DNA of 64,000 bases from Trichosphaerium sp. ATCC 40318 (taxonomy: Eukaryota; Discosea; Flabellinia; Trichosidae), in the NCBI GenBank assembly GCA_038496445.1, contig JALMLS010000123.1, positions 21,165 through 85,164 of the forward strand, written 5' to 3'. Numbering within the stretch: the first letter of the stretch is position 1; every line of letters begins with the position of its first letter. Under the pieces are notes generated by a model. The model was not told the DNA's origin. It made no database searches and saw nothing but the letters and a program-made list of their open reading frames with translations. Shown here piece by piece: positions 13,017-23,093 of this stretch. The position numbers were made by a program, and so were the translations under genes.

Positions 13017-15018
13017 TCACGCTTCATTTCTATTTCCTTTAACATTTAGGCTATCGTTATTATCTTCATCTGAAGCTTTACTTTTGTTAGGCAACAATGG
13101 ATTCGCATCTCGGAAAGTAGGTTGCATTAGGCTGTCTGCGATCGATACTAAAAAAAAAACAATGAGAAAGTTGCGAACAAGCTACAGAAGTAAAAAAAAC
13201 GAACCTCTTCCATCGCCATTGAAATACGCCGTGGGTGTAACTAAAGGCTTAGCATCACAAGGTACAGACACAAAAGGTCTCACATCAGGTCTATAAATGA
13301 AATTAATACTGTGCCTTTTTGCACGTGATTATTTTTTGGGTACCTGTAGTGTAAAATTGTGGCAGCTAAAACAGCTGTATCTCCTGTGTTCCACCAATAC
13401 GGTATAGGTACAAGTGTTATACCTAATATTCATATTAGAGTTTTTGTGGTTTTTAATGTTGCTGGGGTTCAACCAGTGTAAACTTGCATTGGAGAAAAAA
13501 AGTTCTGACTTTTTATGTTACAAAATTAGCGTACCGTGTTGTTTGCACTTTGAAAGTTTATCAATATCAGAGGCTTCTTGCACATTAGCAGGAGCAAATT
13601 GTTGCGGAAAATCTGAATAGTGTTGGGCGCCTGAGGTGCACAATAGTTAATCGTGGTGCCTTTAAAAAAGTAACTAAATTAGTGCACCTTGGAACTCCAA
13701 AGCAATGTTCAAGCCATGAACGAATACATCAAAAGATGACTCTGCTATTTGCAAAGGAAACCCAGGTTCGTATTCTTCTACAACATCAAACATTGGAAGT
13801 ATTGATTTTGTACAAACAAACATATGCCTAAAACGAGAATTAAATGAGAAAGAAATTGTTTGGTTTTTTAGAAGTTTTTTCTTACCTTTGTGCTGCCTTC
13901 TTGTTGTACTCTCTCAGAGATGCCTCATGATTTTTTATTTCTGGGTATGTTTCTGTAATTACACCTGGCCAATAGTTTAATACGCTTGCTCCACCTACAT
14001 CTTTAATCTGTTGCTTTGAAATACGTAACCAATCCAAAGGCGATTTGATCTTAAGTGGTTTTTCAATACTCTTTAAAAACGCTGATGCGTTCTTCTGCTC
14101 TTGCCAGTACTTTAATGGCCTTCTCTTTAATAAGAGAGGGTCCCATTCACGTTCCGGATAAAAATAGCGTAACATTTCAATGACACTATCACAAAACATG
14201 CTAAAACAAAACTGTTAGCTTCAGAGCTAATCAACTTTTTTTTGTTTGCAAAGAAAAGTTGATATTGATCTCAGCTTCTTACGCATTCAAAAACTTTGCT
14301 CCCATTTCTGTGTTAGCTACCTCAACACGTGAATATTCATACCAATCATCAATTTTTTTAATATTAAGCTGTTCTTCAAGCTAAACACAATTACAAAAAA
14401 AAACACGTGCTACAATCAAAAAATAACATAAAAACAATTGTAAAAACGTACAGCTCTCATACCAATTAAAAGTCCATCAGGTGATCCCCAAAAGAATCGT
14501 GGTACTTGGCCTGATTTTGTAAGCTATTTGGTAGTTGCTGGCTGAAAGTACAAACGTACAAAAGTGCCATGCAACCCAATCGTAATCAGGATACATGTCC
14601 TTTAAAAACGCGTACAAAGAAAATCCATAGCGTCTGATAGTGGTTAGGCTTTTATACAAGATTGTCTAGAGGTTTAGTACTTGAAAAGGTTAGGCTGCAG
14701 CGCCACTGCTTTTTTACGCGATCTTGTGTACCTAGAGGCTCACTTAGTACGTGTTACAGACATACTGGCTCTACCAGTCGCGAATTTCAGTAATATTTAG
14801 TTTTTCTTCAAGCTAAGCGCATTAATTAGTTTGTTGTAAGCGAATGTCACGTAACTAATATACAAATACGGATTCTGTTAACTCTGAAACTCCAATAACC
14901 ATTAGGAACGCCTAATGGCAATTACTTACACTCATAGACCACAATACGCACTATAAAGCAATGCTTTCTTGTTTTCTCTTATTCTAGCCTCGTATCTGTA
15001 CGCAGATAACGCTCTCAT
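13017..15018 (-). CDS. YPE-W-type repeat protein with C-terminal PD-(D/E)XK (Vsr-like) nuclease domain
   Basis: The ATG at 15018 starts MRALSAYRYEARIRENKKAL. Three imperfect repeats of about 60-70 residues follow. Each has a 'P..(Y/F)W' start, an 'L...L.I....DWY' middle and a 'Y.....(Y/F)YP...W' end: VPNGYWSFR...LEEKLNITEIRDWY...LKDMYPDYDW; VPRFFWGSPD...LEEQLNIKKIDDWYEYS...LRYFYPEREW; LKYWQEQ...KPLKIKSPLDWLRIS...YWPGVITETYPE. The C-terminal part shows SSFDVFVHGLNIALEFQGAQ then HYSDF, followed by DIDKLSKCKQHGITLVPIPY then WW. D...E-x-Q followed by 'D..K...C...GI.L..IP' is a restriction/Vsr-type PD-(D/E)XK signature. A Ser/Asn-rich tail ends at 13017. An apparent in-frame stop after IRDW lies inside an intron (GTAGAG...CTCTAG). 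DNA binding or cutting is inferred; no substrate is known. Confidence 0.6.
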
Positions 15019-15169
15019 GGGCGCAATACAACGTCATTACCCATCTAGTGGCAATTACAGTGCTACGTCTAACTTGTAACCGATCACAAAGTCAAACTAC
15101 TTTCAAATCAAGCAAAATTTTTTGCAAGTCATTTTTAAGAACCGTTACTAGTTTGCTTTATTTAACAGC

Positions 15170-17987
15170 CTACTTCTTAATGGCAGCATACATTGCGTCA
15201 ATTTCTTCACGGCATTGTCTGTATACTTCATTACGGTTCAACTTCATGGCAGCTGTGAGCATTTGATTATCAGGAGTCCATTCAAATGGTACAATGTAAA
15301 CACCCTTAATGGTTTCGATGGAACGAAGCTTAACATTATGTTAGAGAAAAGACACTTTATGGCGGCTAAGAGTGTACGTACTTTTAATTTTTTACCAGTT
15401 TGTTGCAATTCCTTTAGGAGGAAGGCTCTAACTTTTTGGCTTGAGCAAAGACCTTCCCAGTCTTCAGGATCCTGATAAACACAATCAATGATATGAACAA
15501 ATATAACTCAACGTACAACACCGTTAGCTTTAGCCCAAATTGTTAACATAGGTTTGGAAGGTTGGACAATTGCAAGTGGATAGTAGTGCATACTATCAGC
15601 ATAACAACAAACAAGCTCAACGTAGCCGCTGTTACGGTAAACGGACTCAAGTTTCTCGAGACTAATTGCAAACAGGTAAGCAAAAAAAGAAAAAAAAAAC
15701 AAGTACAAAAGCAAACGTACGCGATGTATTCACCATGTGGAGGCTTGATCAAATTCTTAATTCTGTCGACAATAGATAAGGTACCCTCTTCGTTGATACG
15801 GCCAATATCGCCTGTAGCGAACCAACCACCTTCCAAGAAAGCTTCCTTTCTAAACGAAGTCGTAAGAAAACAATTAAAAAACAACCTACGCTCTACGTAC
15901 GTTTTCTCAGGGTTCTTGTAGTATCCTTTAGTTACAGAAGCAGAGCGAATCAAAATTTCTCCCTGGTTATCTTTGCTGAGGTAGTTCATCTTTGGTACAT
16001 CGCGAAGTTTGATTTCTAAACACAAATCAGCAAATGATAAAACCATAAATTAGTACGCACCAGTTGTTGTTAGAGGTCCACCAACACATGAAACGCGAAT
16101 ATCATCTTGCATTTGTGCGGTACCAGAAGAGCAAGTCTCAGTGAGACCGTAACCCTGGATAAGAGGACATCCAAAGCAACTAGTATGTAAATTTAGACTA
16201 AAACCCAACAGAATGTTGAAACTAAACCACGTACACACGAATAAAGTCATGGACTTCAGGTGAAAGAGGAGCACTTCCAGTGATCATACATCTAATACGT
16301 CCACCAACACGGTCTTTAAATTTATTAAAAATAAGCATGTTCCAGAATGGTGTGTCTACACCAGCGTAGTAAGCGTTCTTCTTTTGGGCAAATGCCATGC
16401 TGAACAAGGATTGCGTAATGAAGCCAGATTGCTTGATTTTTACCATAATACCCTTTCAAAAATATTAATTTCTCGATACAAAAGCTTTCAGGTACCTGAC
16501 GGATTTTTTCGTAAATAGTTGGGACAGCAAGGAGGAGAGTTGGGCTTAGCTCGCGCAAATCACCCTTACATTGACGAACACCAGTATCAGAAAGAGTACG
16601 AGGAGACTAGCGGAACATTAGCCAGAAATTCAAAAAAAGAATTCATACACCGTATCCAAATGGAAGACCATGGTACATTGCTACATTTTCAACAACGAAT
16701 GCCATAGAGTGAGCAAGAGGGAGGTAATGTAACATAACGTCGGTTGCTCTGAAATCGATGACGTCATCCATACCACATACGGAAGCGACAAGATTAGCAT
16801 GTGTAATCATAACACCCTTTTTAAAAAAAAAGTGAGTGCCACGTGTCTACGAACAAAAAAAGCGTACCTTTGGGTTACCAGTAGAGCCTGATGTGTACAT
16901 GATAGCTGCAAGATCTTCTGGCTCTGGTGGGTTTGGTTTAGTTTTGTTATTAGATCCTAATTCGAGCACGTCGTTGAAAGAAATTACTTTCACTCCAGAT
17001 TCTTCAAGACTTTTCTTTGCGGCAGCATTTGCCTTGTTTGGGGTATCATTGTAAATAATCACTTTGATTGAAGGCAATTTATCGTGAAGAGTGTTGAGTT
17101 GAGATAGAAGGGATGCATTTGTGAAAATATACTTGATTTCACCTTGATCGAGTGCGTAGAGCAAAGCTTCTTGTCCCAAATTGGCGTATACGGTGAAAAG
17201 AATAACTCTAATGGCGTAGGCGGCTCTACAAAAAAAAAAAGAAAACTTGAGCAAAAGTTCTTCTCAAGCGTTTTTAAGTACCTGGCAGCCATAGTCCATT
17301 CTGGTCTAGTGTTTTCGTACATGGCTAAGAAGTCTCCCTTTGCTTTGTTAGCGAAAAAATCAAAATCGTCACAGTACTTCTTTCATGCCGAGAGCTGCTA
17401 ATCCGCTGGTGAAGTTGGTTACTTTTACACGTATTTCGCCGTAAGTTTGCCATTCGTAAGGGCCAAGTTGAGGAAAGGTGAAAGTTTTTTTAACACCATC
17501 AATAACCTTTTTAATTGACATCAGATTATGCAGCATTGCGTAAATAAACATACCTTGACCTCAGAGAAAGTTTTGACCTCTTTTCTGATACCCATGCAAT
17601 TACGATCAGGATAAGATGTAGAGGCATGTCTGTGGTACTGTTAATAAAAAAAGAAACAATTTACCCGCTACGCACTCGAAAATGTCATAAACCGTTCTAA
17701 TATCCTCCAATCTTGTCTTTACCACGTCAGGAGACATGCTGTTACGGTATGGAACACCTTCAAAGAGTTAGAGTAGATCGCAAGCTGATTCCTTTGTCCA
17801 ACGGTTTTTATTTGGGGCATTCGAAAATAGAAGTTCTAGTGACTGTACCTTCTCCAGCAACTTTTGTGGCTCCTTTTGAAGGAACGCCGAACTTTTTGGT
17901 TCGTTTCTTTGGTGGCAATGGTCTATTGTACCACATAGCAGCACCAATGGCGGCTGTGAGACCAACAATTATGTAGAGAGGATCCAT
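15170..17987 (-). CDS. Long-chain acyl-CoA synthetase (ACSL type)
   Basis: The enzyme activates long-chain fatty acids to acyl-CoA via acyl-AMP. The start MDPLYIIVGLTAAIGAAMWY at 17987 is a hydrophobic N-terminal anchor, as in membrane-bound ACSL enzymes. Downstream are VPYRNSMSPDVVKTRLEDIR and WQTYGEIRVKVTNFTSGLAA, then the AMP-binding signature DLAAIMYTSGSTGNPK, SPTLLLAVPTIYEKIR, RCMITGSAPLSPEVHDFIR, QGYGLTETCSSG and GGWFATGDIGRINEEGTLSI followed by VDRIKNLIK. The C terminus ends AAMKLKRNEVYRQCREEIDA then MYAAIKK. All ATP/AMP motifs are present. About a dozen introns open mainly GTACG or GTGCG. It is probably at the ER, lipid droplet or peroxisome surface; no PTS1 tripeptide is visible. The promoter is divergent from the CCDC137-like gene, with 125 bp between starts. 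Confidence 0.95.
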
Positions 17988-18112
17988 TGTTACGTATGAG
18001 TAATACCAATTGTTGTGACTAAAATTTAACTCGCTTTTTTTTTCAGTGCAAGAATTTCGCCGATTAATAGAAAACTATTAACAGGTTATTCCTGCTTTTT
18101 GAGACAAGCAAC

Positions 18113-18828
18113 ATGTCGCGTAGAACTTACAAACGACAACGCCAGACAAGAGTCCGCCGTTCTTTTCAAGATTTTGACAATGAATGGAGAAATGACCATA
18201 AATTTAACAACCCACCAGACTATAAAAAAGAATTAAAGATGAAGAGCAGAATGAAACAATTTCTTGTTAACATAGGTAGAATTGAAACAAATGGTACGCA
18301 TATTCCATTAACACGCGTATATTTACTCATGTAGGGCGAATTAGAACGAGTGCTTCCAAAAAGCTCGAACAACAAGAGCAAACTAAAAAGCGAGCGAAGG
18401 AAAAGGAAGAATTAGAGTTGAAACAAGCGCAAGAAGCAAAAACATCAATGGTAACAGCTCAAGCAAAATCTGTACCACGGTCAACTGCAAGCAAAAAGCG
18501 TAGAAAGCGCAAGAGGCTGCGCGCAGAGGAAGCAAGGAAAGAAGCTGCCTACAGCCACACCAAAGACAAAGTGGAATTTGGTGAAATTGCTGATAGGCCA
18601 CCTACAATTTTAACAGCGCCCAGACTCGCCAAAAAGCTTGCTGTACATCGCAGTGACTTGCCAGAGTATGATGCTCAAGATTTAGCTAAAGAACGGTCTG
18701 AAGAGATGTACAGACAACGTATAGTTACAGCTTATCGCGTAGCTAAGAGACGCAAGAGGCAAGAAGCAAAACTAGAGAAACCAGATCCAGCAAATGAGGG
18801 AAAAATGGAACCAAGTTCGTACTTGTAG
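18113..18828 (+). CDS. CCDC137-like basic nucleolar/nuclear protein
   Basis: Two exons (18113-18293 and 18335-18828) give 224 residues; the intron is 41 nt (GTACGC...GTAG). The protein is strongly basic and mostly helical or disordered. It starts MSRRTYKRQRQTRVRRSFQD, has KKRRKRKRLRAEEARKEAAY in the middle, and carries the diagnostic segment DKVEFGEIADRPPTILTAPR. 'V.FGE.A..PP.LTA.PR' is characteristic of CCDC137 (RaRF) and fungal homologues, which are chromosome-periphery or nucleolar proteins. The C-terminal helix ERSEEMYRQRIVTAYRVAKR also fits. A role in ribosome biogenesis or nucleolar retention is known for animals and is only inferred here. The ATG at 18113 is the only reasonable start. 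Confidence 0.65.
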
Positions 18829-19108
18829 ATAGTAAAGATGTGTACATTAATAGTTTGACTAATGGTTTCTTTCTACTTTGAAATATGACCGCTCACAGGC
18901 TATAGCTAAGCCAATACACAGATATTTTTCTCATGTTTGACAATATGCTTTCCAGCGAGGTGTTGAGAATTTGTTTTTTGATAAGAAATGTGACATTGTT
19001 GCCTGACATTTTTCCAATTTTCATTTGGTCCTTAATAGTAACTCTCAATAACCCGTATATCAACTATCAGGCACTAGTATACGCGTATTTTCACCTTTTT
19101 GCGCCTGT

Positions 19109-21096
19109 ATGCTGCGTCTGAGTCGTAAATTACACCAGGTTCTTGGTGACCCTCATAAAAGGGTGTGGAGGGTGCCAAATACTCTATGGGGCCAAGTAGA
19201 AGGTGCAGAAGGTATAACTCCCTTCAAAAGCGAAGATGATGCCGTATCCGGTAATTTATTGCTTGACAAGAATACATATTCGCGTATGCAGGTTTGTCAT
19301 AAACTCACAGCCTCACAATCGGTAAAATGGTGTAATAGGTGATAAATTACGACTCTGAACCTGTAGATGGCACCTACGTATCAAAGTGCATTTCTTCTGC
19401 ACTTGAGAAACGACGTACAATGGGAAAACACTTTGATGTCAACAACGTTGCATCAGGGTTCAGGCTTATTAATCATACGTTCGATGGTCTACCAGGCGTT
19501 GAGGCACTACTACATCTGTCACCATTATAAAATAACAAAGTGTCAGGTTGACGTTTATGCTGGTCACGCAGTAATGCGCTTGTACAGTCACTATTGGCGT
19601 AAATTCGCACGTCCAATGGCAAGAACAATTTTGGGATTGAAAACAAGGCCAATCTCTGGTGTACGATTCAAATCTTTAGGCCGTTTGTTGTAACCTCTCT
19701 CGCAGGTATACCTCATTGATAACTCAAGAAGTGAAGATGACCGAACACCACCATCCAACAGTGTGTCGTTGCTTTTGGGTAAGAGGGCACCACGCGATAT
19801 GACAAACGTAGAGGAGAACGGTTTGTTGTTCCAAGTTGAGCTTGACAGACAATCAAATGGCGTATTTCTTGATCAAAGGCGAAACCGCCAGCGAGTTGTT
19901 GAGCTTATGGAAAAAGCTCCAATAGTAAATAACCCTGGGGTAGAGAAAACAAGAATTTGTTGGAAGTGGCCTAATAAGCGATTATTAAATGTGTTTTCAT
20001 TTTCTGGGACTTTTAGCGTATTTGTAGCGCAGAAGAATCATCTCAGTGTTAACGTTGATGTATCTAAATCAGCACATGCTATTGCAAAGAAGAATTTTTA
20101 CCTCAACAGACTTGACACTCAAGGTCATTGGTTCAATCCAAAGGTAATTTTGCTATTTTTTTTTTTACATTTTGACACTTGTTAACCTTACAAAAGGACG
20201 CTATGGATAAATTACCAAATCTTTGGAAAGAAAGGCATCAATTTCAAGTTGTTCTTTTAGATCCACCTACAGTCGGATTCTCAAGGACAAGTGAAGGAGT
20301 GTCAAGGTTTTCTACAAAAACACATTATAGACGATTGGTTGAGGTTGCAGCACCATTAGTAGCACCAGGGGGTACGACCCAGAGCCAAGAATATCATATT
20401 GATGGTATGTAGGCTATCTTGTTTGTTTTACAAATACAAGAACATTGAGCAAACTAAATTGGATGGGGAATATAGGTGAGTCCTTTGCTTTCGGCCTTCG
20501 TACTAAAACACAATTCTAGAGGACGGAATAAAGGATGCAAAGATAGCTATTAAGCCACAGTTAGAACAAGAAGCCTTTGAGGCAGAGAGACGAAGGCTTC
20601 GCTTGCGGCGTACGATTGAAACAAGTATGCATTGAAATAATACTTTTTAGTGAAACTCTCACCAAAAGAACGTGAACGTGCACTGCGTTCAACAAAGTGG
20701 GATATATCTGATAAAGAAATGGAACAGAGATATAACTTTAAGAAAGTTGATGAATGGACGCAGGATGAAGATTTTGGATGGCTTCCTGGTATGAAGAGAA
20801 TTACATGTTTAGTTTGATATTTTCATTGATTAACGTATGCAACAGGTGATGAAGATTACTCGAAGTACCTTATAGGTGTTGTATATAAACGAGAGTATGT
20901 ACATAAAATGCCAAAACGGAAGACAGATATGAGAGAGTTTAAGAAAAGAGAAGATAAACTGGAAGCAAAAAATAAACGTAAAAAACTAAAGAAGCCAAAG
21001 AGAACATTTATGGTTTCTAAAGAAGACTTGATGGCTGTTGACCTGTCACGTGTAAAAGATGTAGAGTTGGACGAAGGTGAAGCCTCAAAAGAATAA
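19109..21096 (+). CDS. RlmI-type SAM-dependent rRNA (cytosine-C5) methyltransferase with basic C-terminal extension
   Basis: The start MLRLSRKLHQVLGDPHKRVW at 19109 is Arg-rich and Met-Leu led, compatible with a mitochondrial presequence. A PUA-like region (DKNTYSRMQ, VINYDSEPVDGTYVSK, LINHTFDGLPG) is followed by the RlmI core: GVFLDQRRNRQRVVELM, RLLNVFSFSGTFSVFVAQ, DVSKSAHAIAKKNFYLNRL, HQFQVVLLDPPTVGFSRTS and APLVAPGGYLVCFTNTRTL. These are the SAM-binding and catalytic-loop motifs of the RlmI family, which makes m5C in bacterial 23S rRNA. After the core comes an unusual extension of about 170 residues: KLSPKERERALRSTKWDISD, DEWTQDEDFGWLPGDEDYSK and a Lys/Arg-rich tail. The frame continues through introns into this tail, so I treat it as one gene. 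A GC-AG intron is likely at 19504-19546. Confidence 0.78.
19504..19546 (+). other. Probable GC-AG intron in the RlmI-like gene (43 nt)
   Basis: GC splicing at GCACTACTA yields DGLPGVEVDVYAG, with the same spacing as bacterial DGLPGLVVDRYG. A GT donor six bases upstream would keep the frame but lose two residues, so this case is likely rather than forced. Confidence 0.55.
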
Positions 21097-21269
21097 AAAA
21101 AATTGTATTTGTGTCATTGGTTGCAAGTCTAGAAGTGATCCTCACGTGACGTAAGTTGATTTTGTGAACAGAAATAATAATGTGATGACGTTCGTCGACA
21201 CGCTTTTTCGGTTAATAATAAGCTGATAGTCAAAGGGAGTACTTATAGGCGAAAAGGGAGACGGACTTG

Positions 21270-22819
21270 ATGGCAACGGATGATATGGACATAGATGAAC
21301 CGTTTGCGGAACCATTAACCTATAGATTACCAGGAGAACTACTATTACATGTGTTTTTGCTATTAGATACCTCTGCCGTACGTAGCGTGCGTGCTGTAAG
21401 CCAACGGTGGCTTAGTATTTCTGGTGAGGCAACAATTAGTTTCTATGTCTTATTTACGGGCGATTTACAGATTCTGACGCTATATGGAAGCAATTATGCT
21501 TTAACCACAAAAATTACGGATTTCCTGTGATTGGTAATGGAAGGCAGCTATCTAAGTTACAAAAACCGCCTTCTGATAGCTACAGAGAGTTTTTTTGTGA
21601 ACTTTGTCTGTACGAGCTAAAAAAACGTAAGTGGCATGTCAAGTAAGAGCTACCGCAGTAAAAAACCGTTAGGTACCATTTGCAGAGCATTATATGATTA
21701 CACAGCACAGGAAGATAACGAACTGTCATTCAAAGTACGTCTTTTTATTGAAACATTGTATAATGTTGCGCTAGGCAAGCGATTTAATTATTGTAATCAC
21801 TGAGTCAAGCGATTCTGAAAGCGGTTGGTGGACTGGGTATGCAAAGGGTCATGTAGGGTTGTTTCCAGCGGAATACGTTGAAACGTTAGAAGACACAAAC
21901 ACTCAAATACTTACACCAATAACGCTGAATGGCACGATAAAATCATTCTATAATCACTAATATTGCGTGTAGGTCCAAAGATAAAGTTTAAAGCAGTAAA
22001 CCTTGAAAGCACAATTCATTTGCTCAATGATGTTATGAAACCATACGACTGTCGTAAACATATAGCTAGATGTGAGCAACAAGGTTTCCAAACGGCATTG
22101 CATCATAATTCAGTACGTCAAAGTCCTTTTGCGGAAAACTCTTTGTCAAACCTTGTTCGTTTTCAGCATTTTCTTTTTTCTCAATATCAGAATTTGATGA
22201 TGTCATATACTTAACTTGGTAAAGGTTTGTCCGTATGCTTCCAAGTGCCTAAATAATACTCTTTGGCCTGGTATAAGCGATAAGATGCCGTATGTTACGT
22301 ACCAAAATAGGATATGGACGCCAATAGGTATGCAGATTTTCTCACTTTTCCAAAAATATTTTAATTTTCTGACTTTGTTGATGTTGTACCAACAGGCATA
22401 AACCCAGAAAGTAAGGTTTTCAAATATAAGGCAGGCGATTACTCCGCCATGCATATTGACGGTCCTTACACACGAGATTCTGAAACACGAAGCTTCCTGT
22501 CAATTATCATTTACATGAACTCCGATTTCATCGGTATGCCTTTCCCTCTCCTCCTTTTAGACTAACAAGATGCCATAGGTGGTAATACGACGTTCTTTTC
22601 TAGCCCTGTCAAGGTTTATCGTGTTGTGCGCCCAAGAGGAGGTAAAAACAGATATTTTATCTTATTGACGATGTTTTCTGATAATCTTCCATAGGTCTAG
22701 CTATTGTTTTTCCACACGTTATTTTACACGCATCCGAGAGTGTTTCTTCGGGTTTGAAGTATTTATATCGCTCAGATATTGTTTATAAATGTACTGATAT
22801 GTACGTTGAAAGTTTTTAG
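21270..22819 (+). CDS. F-box / SH3 / 2-oxoglutarate-Fe(II) dioxygenase fusion protein
   Basis: The start MATDDMDIDEPF at 21270 leads into an F-box (YRLPGELLLHVFLLLDTSAV then RSVRAVSQRWL), followed by a DSDAIWKQLCFNHKNYGFPV-type F-box-downstream helix. An SH3 domain follows: ALYDYTAQEDNELSFK, then DLIIVITESSDSESGWWTGY and HVGLFPAEYVETLE. The C-terminal half is a prolyl-4-hydroxylase-like dioxygenase: VFKYKAGDYSAMHIDGPYTR, SFLSIIIYMNSDF, GGNTTFFSS, RGGLAIVFPHVILHASESVS and SGLKYLYRSDIVYK. The HxD iron pair (HID), the distal His (PHVILHA) and the 2OG-binding Lys/Arg region are all visible. One intron (21932-21972) is GC-AG. It suggests an SCF adaptor that may hydroxylate or bind its target. The splice path around 22130-22220 is uncertain. 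A separate-genes reading is unlikely because frames join. Confidence 0.72.
21932..21972 (+). other. GC-AG intron joining the SH3 and dioxygenase parts (41 nt)
   Basis: The exon ends CTGAATG, the intron opens GCACGATAA and closes GCGTGTAG. Joining gives LNGPKIKFKAVNLES. No GT donor that keeps the frame exists between the SH3 end and the acceptor. Confidence 0.7.
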
Positions 22820-23093
22820 TTGTGACACTGATCAAGTTGATTTAAGGCTTGCTACTGGCGACTATTCGCATTTAGATAGGAAAGTAATACAGCTGTAAAT
22901 AAATAAAATAAAACAAAAACCGCGTAATACGAACAACAACACTGAGTAGAGGAGTTATACCTCAATACACAAAAAATAGTGTTTTCGCATTTTCTGTTTA
23001 TTGTCAATAGACTTCAATGCTAAAAACAACATCAGCTTGAGGTCGGCACCACACGCATGAATATATAGTAACTAGCATCTGTATACACAAAAG

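Noticed and set aside
12958-13620. Plus-strand frames as genes
   Set aside because: The minus strand carries the nuclease-like C terminus here (LVPIPYWWNTGDTAVLAATI and following), with matching splice sites.
14700-15018. Apparent degenerate copy of the repeat exon with an in-frame stop after IRDW (pseudogene fragment)
   Set aside because: The TAG lies in GTAGAG, a valid donor; splicing to CTCTAG restores DWYTRSRKKAV and the next exon joins in frame, so the gene is intact.
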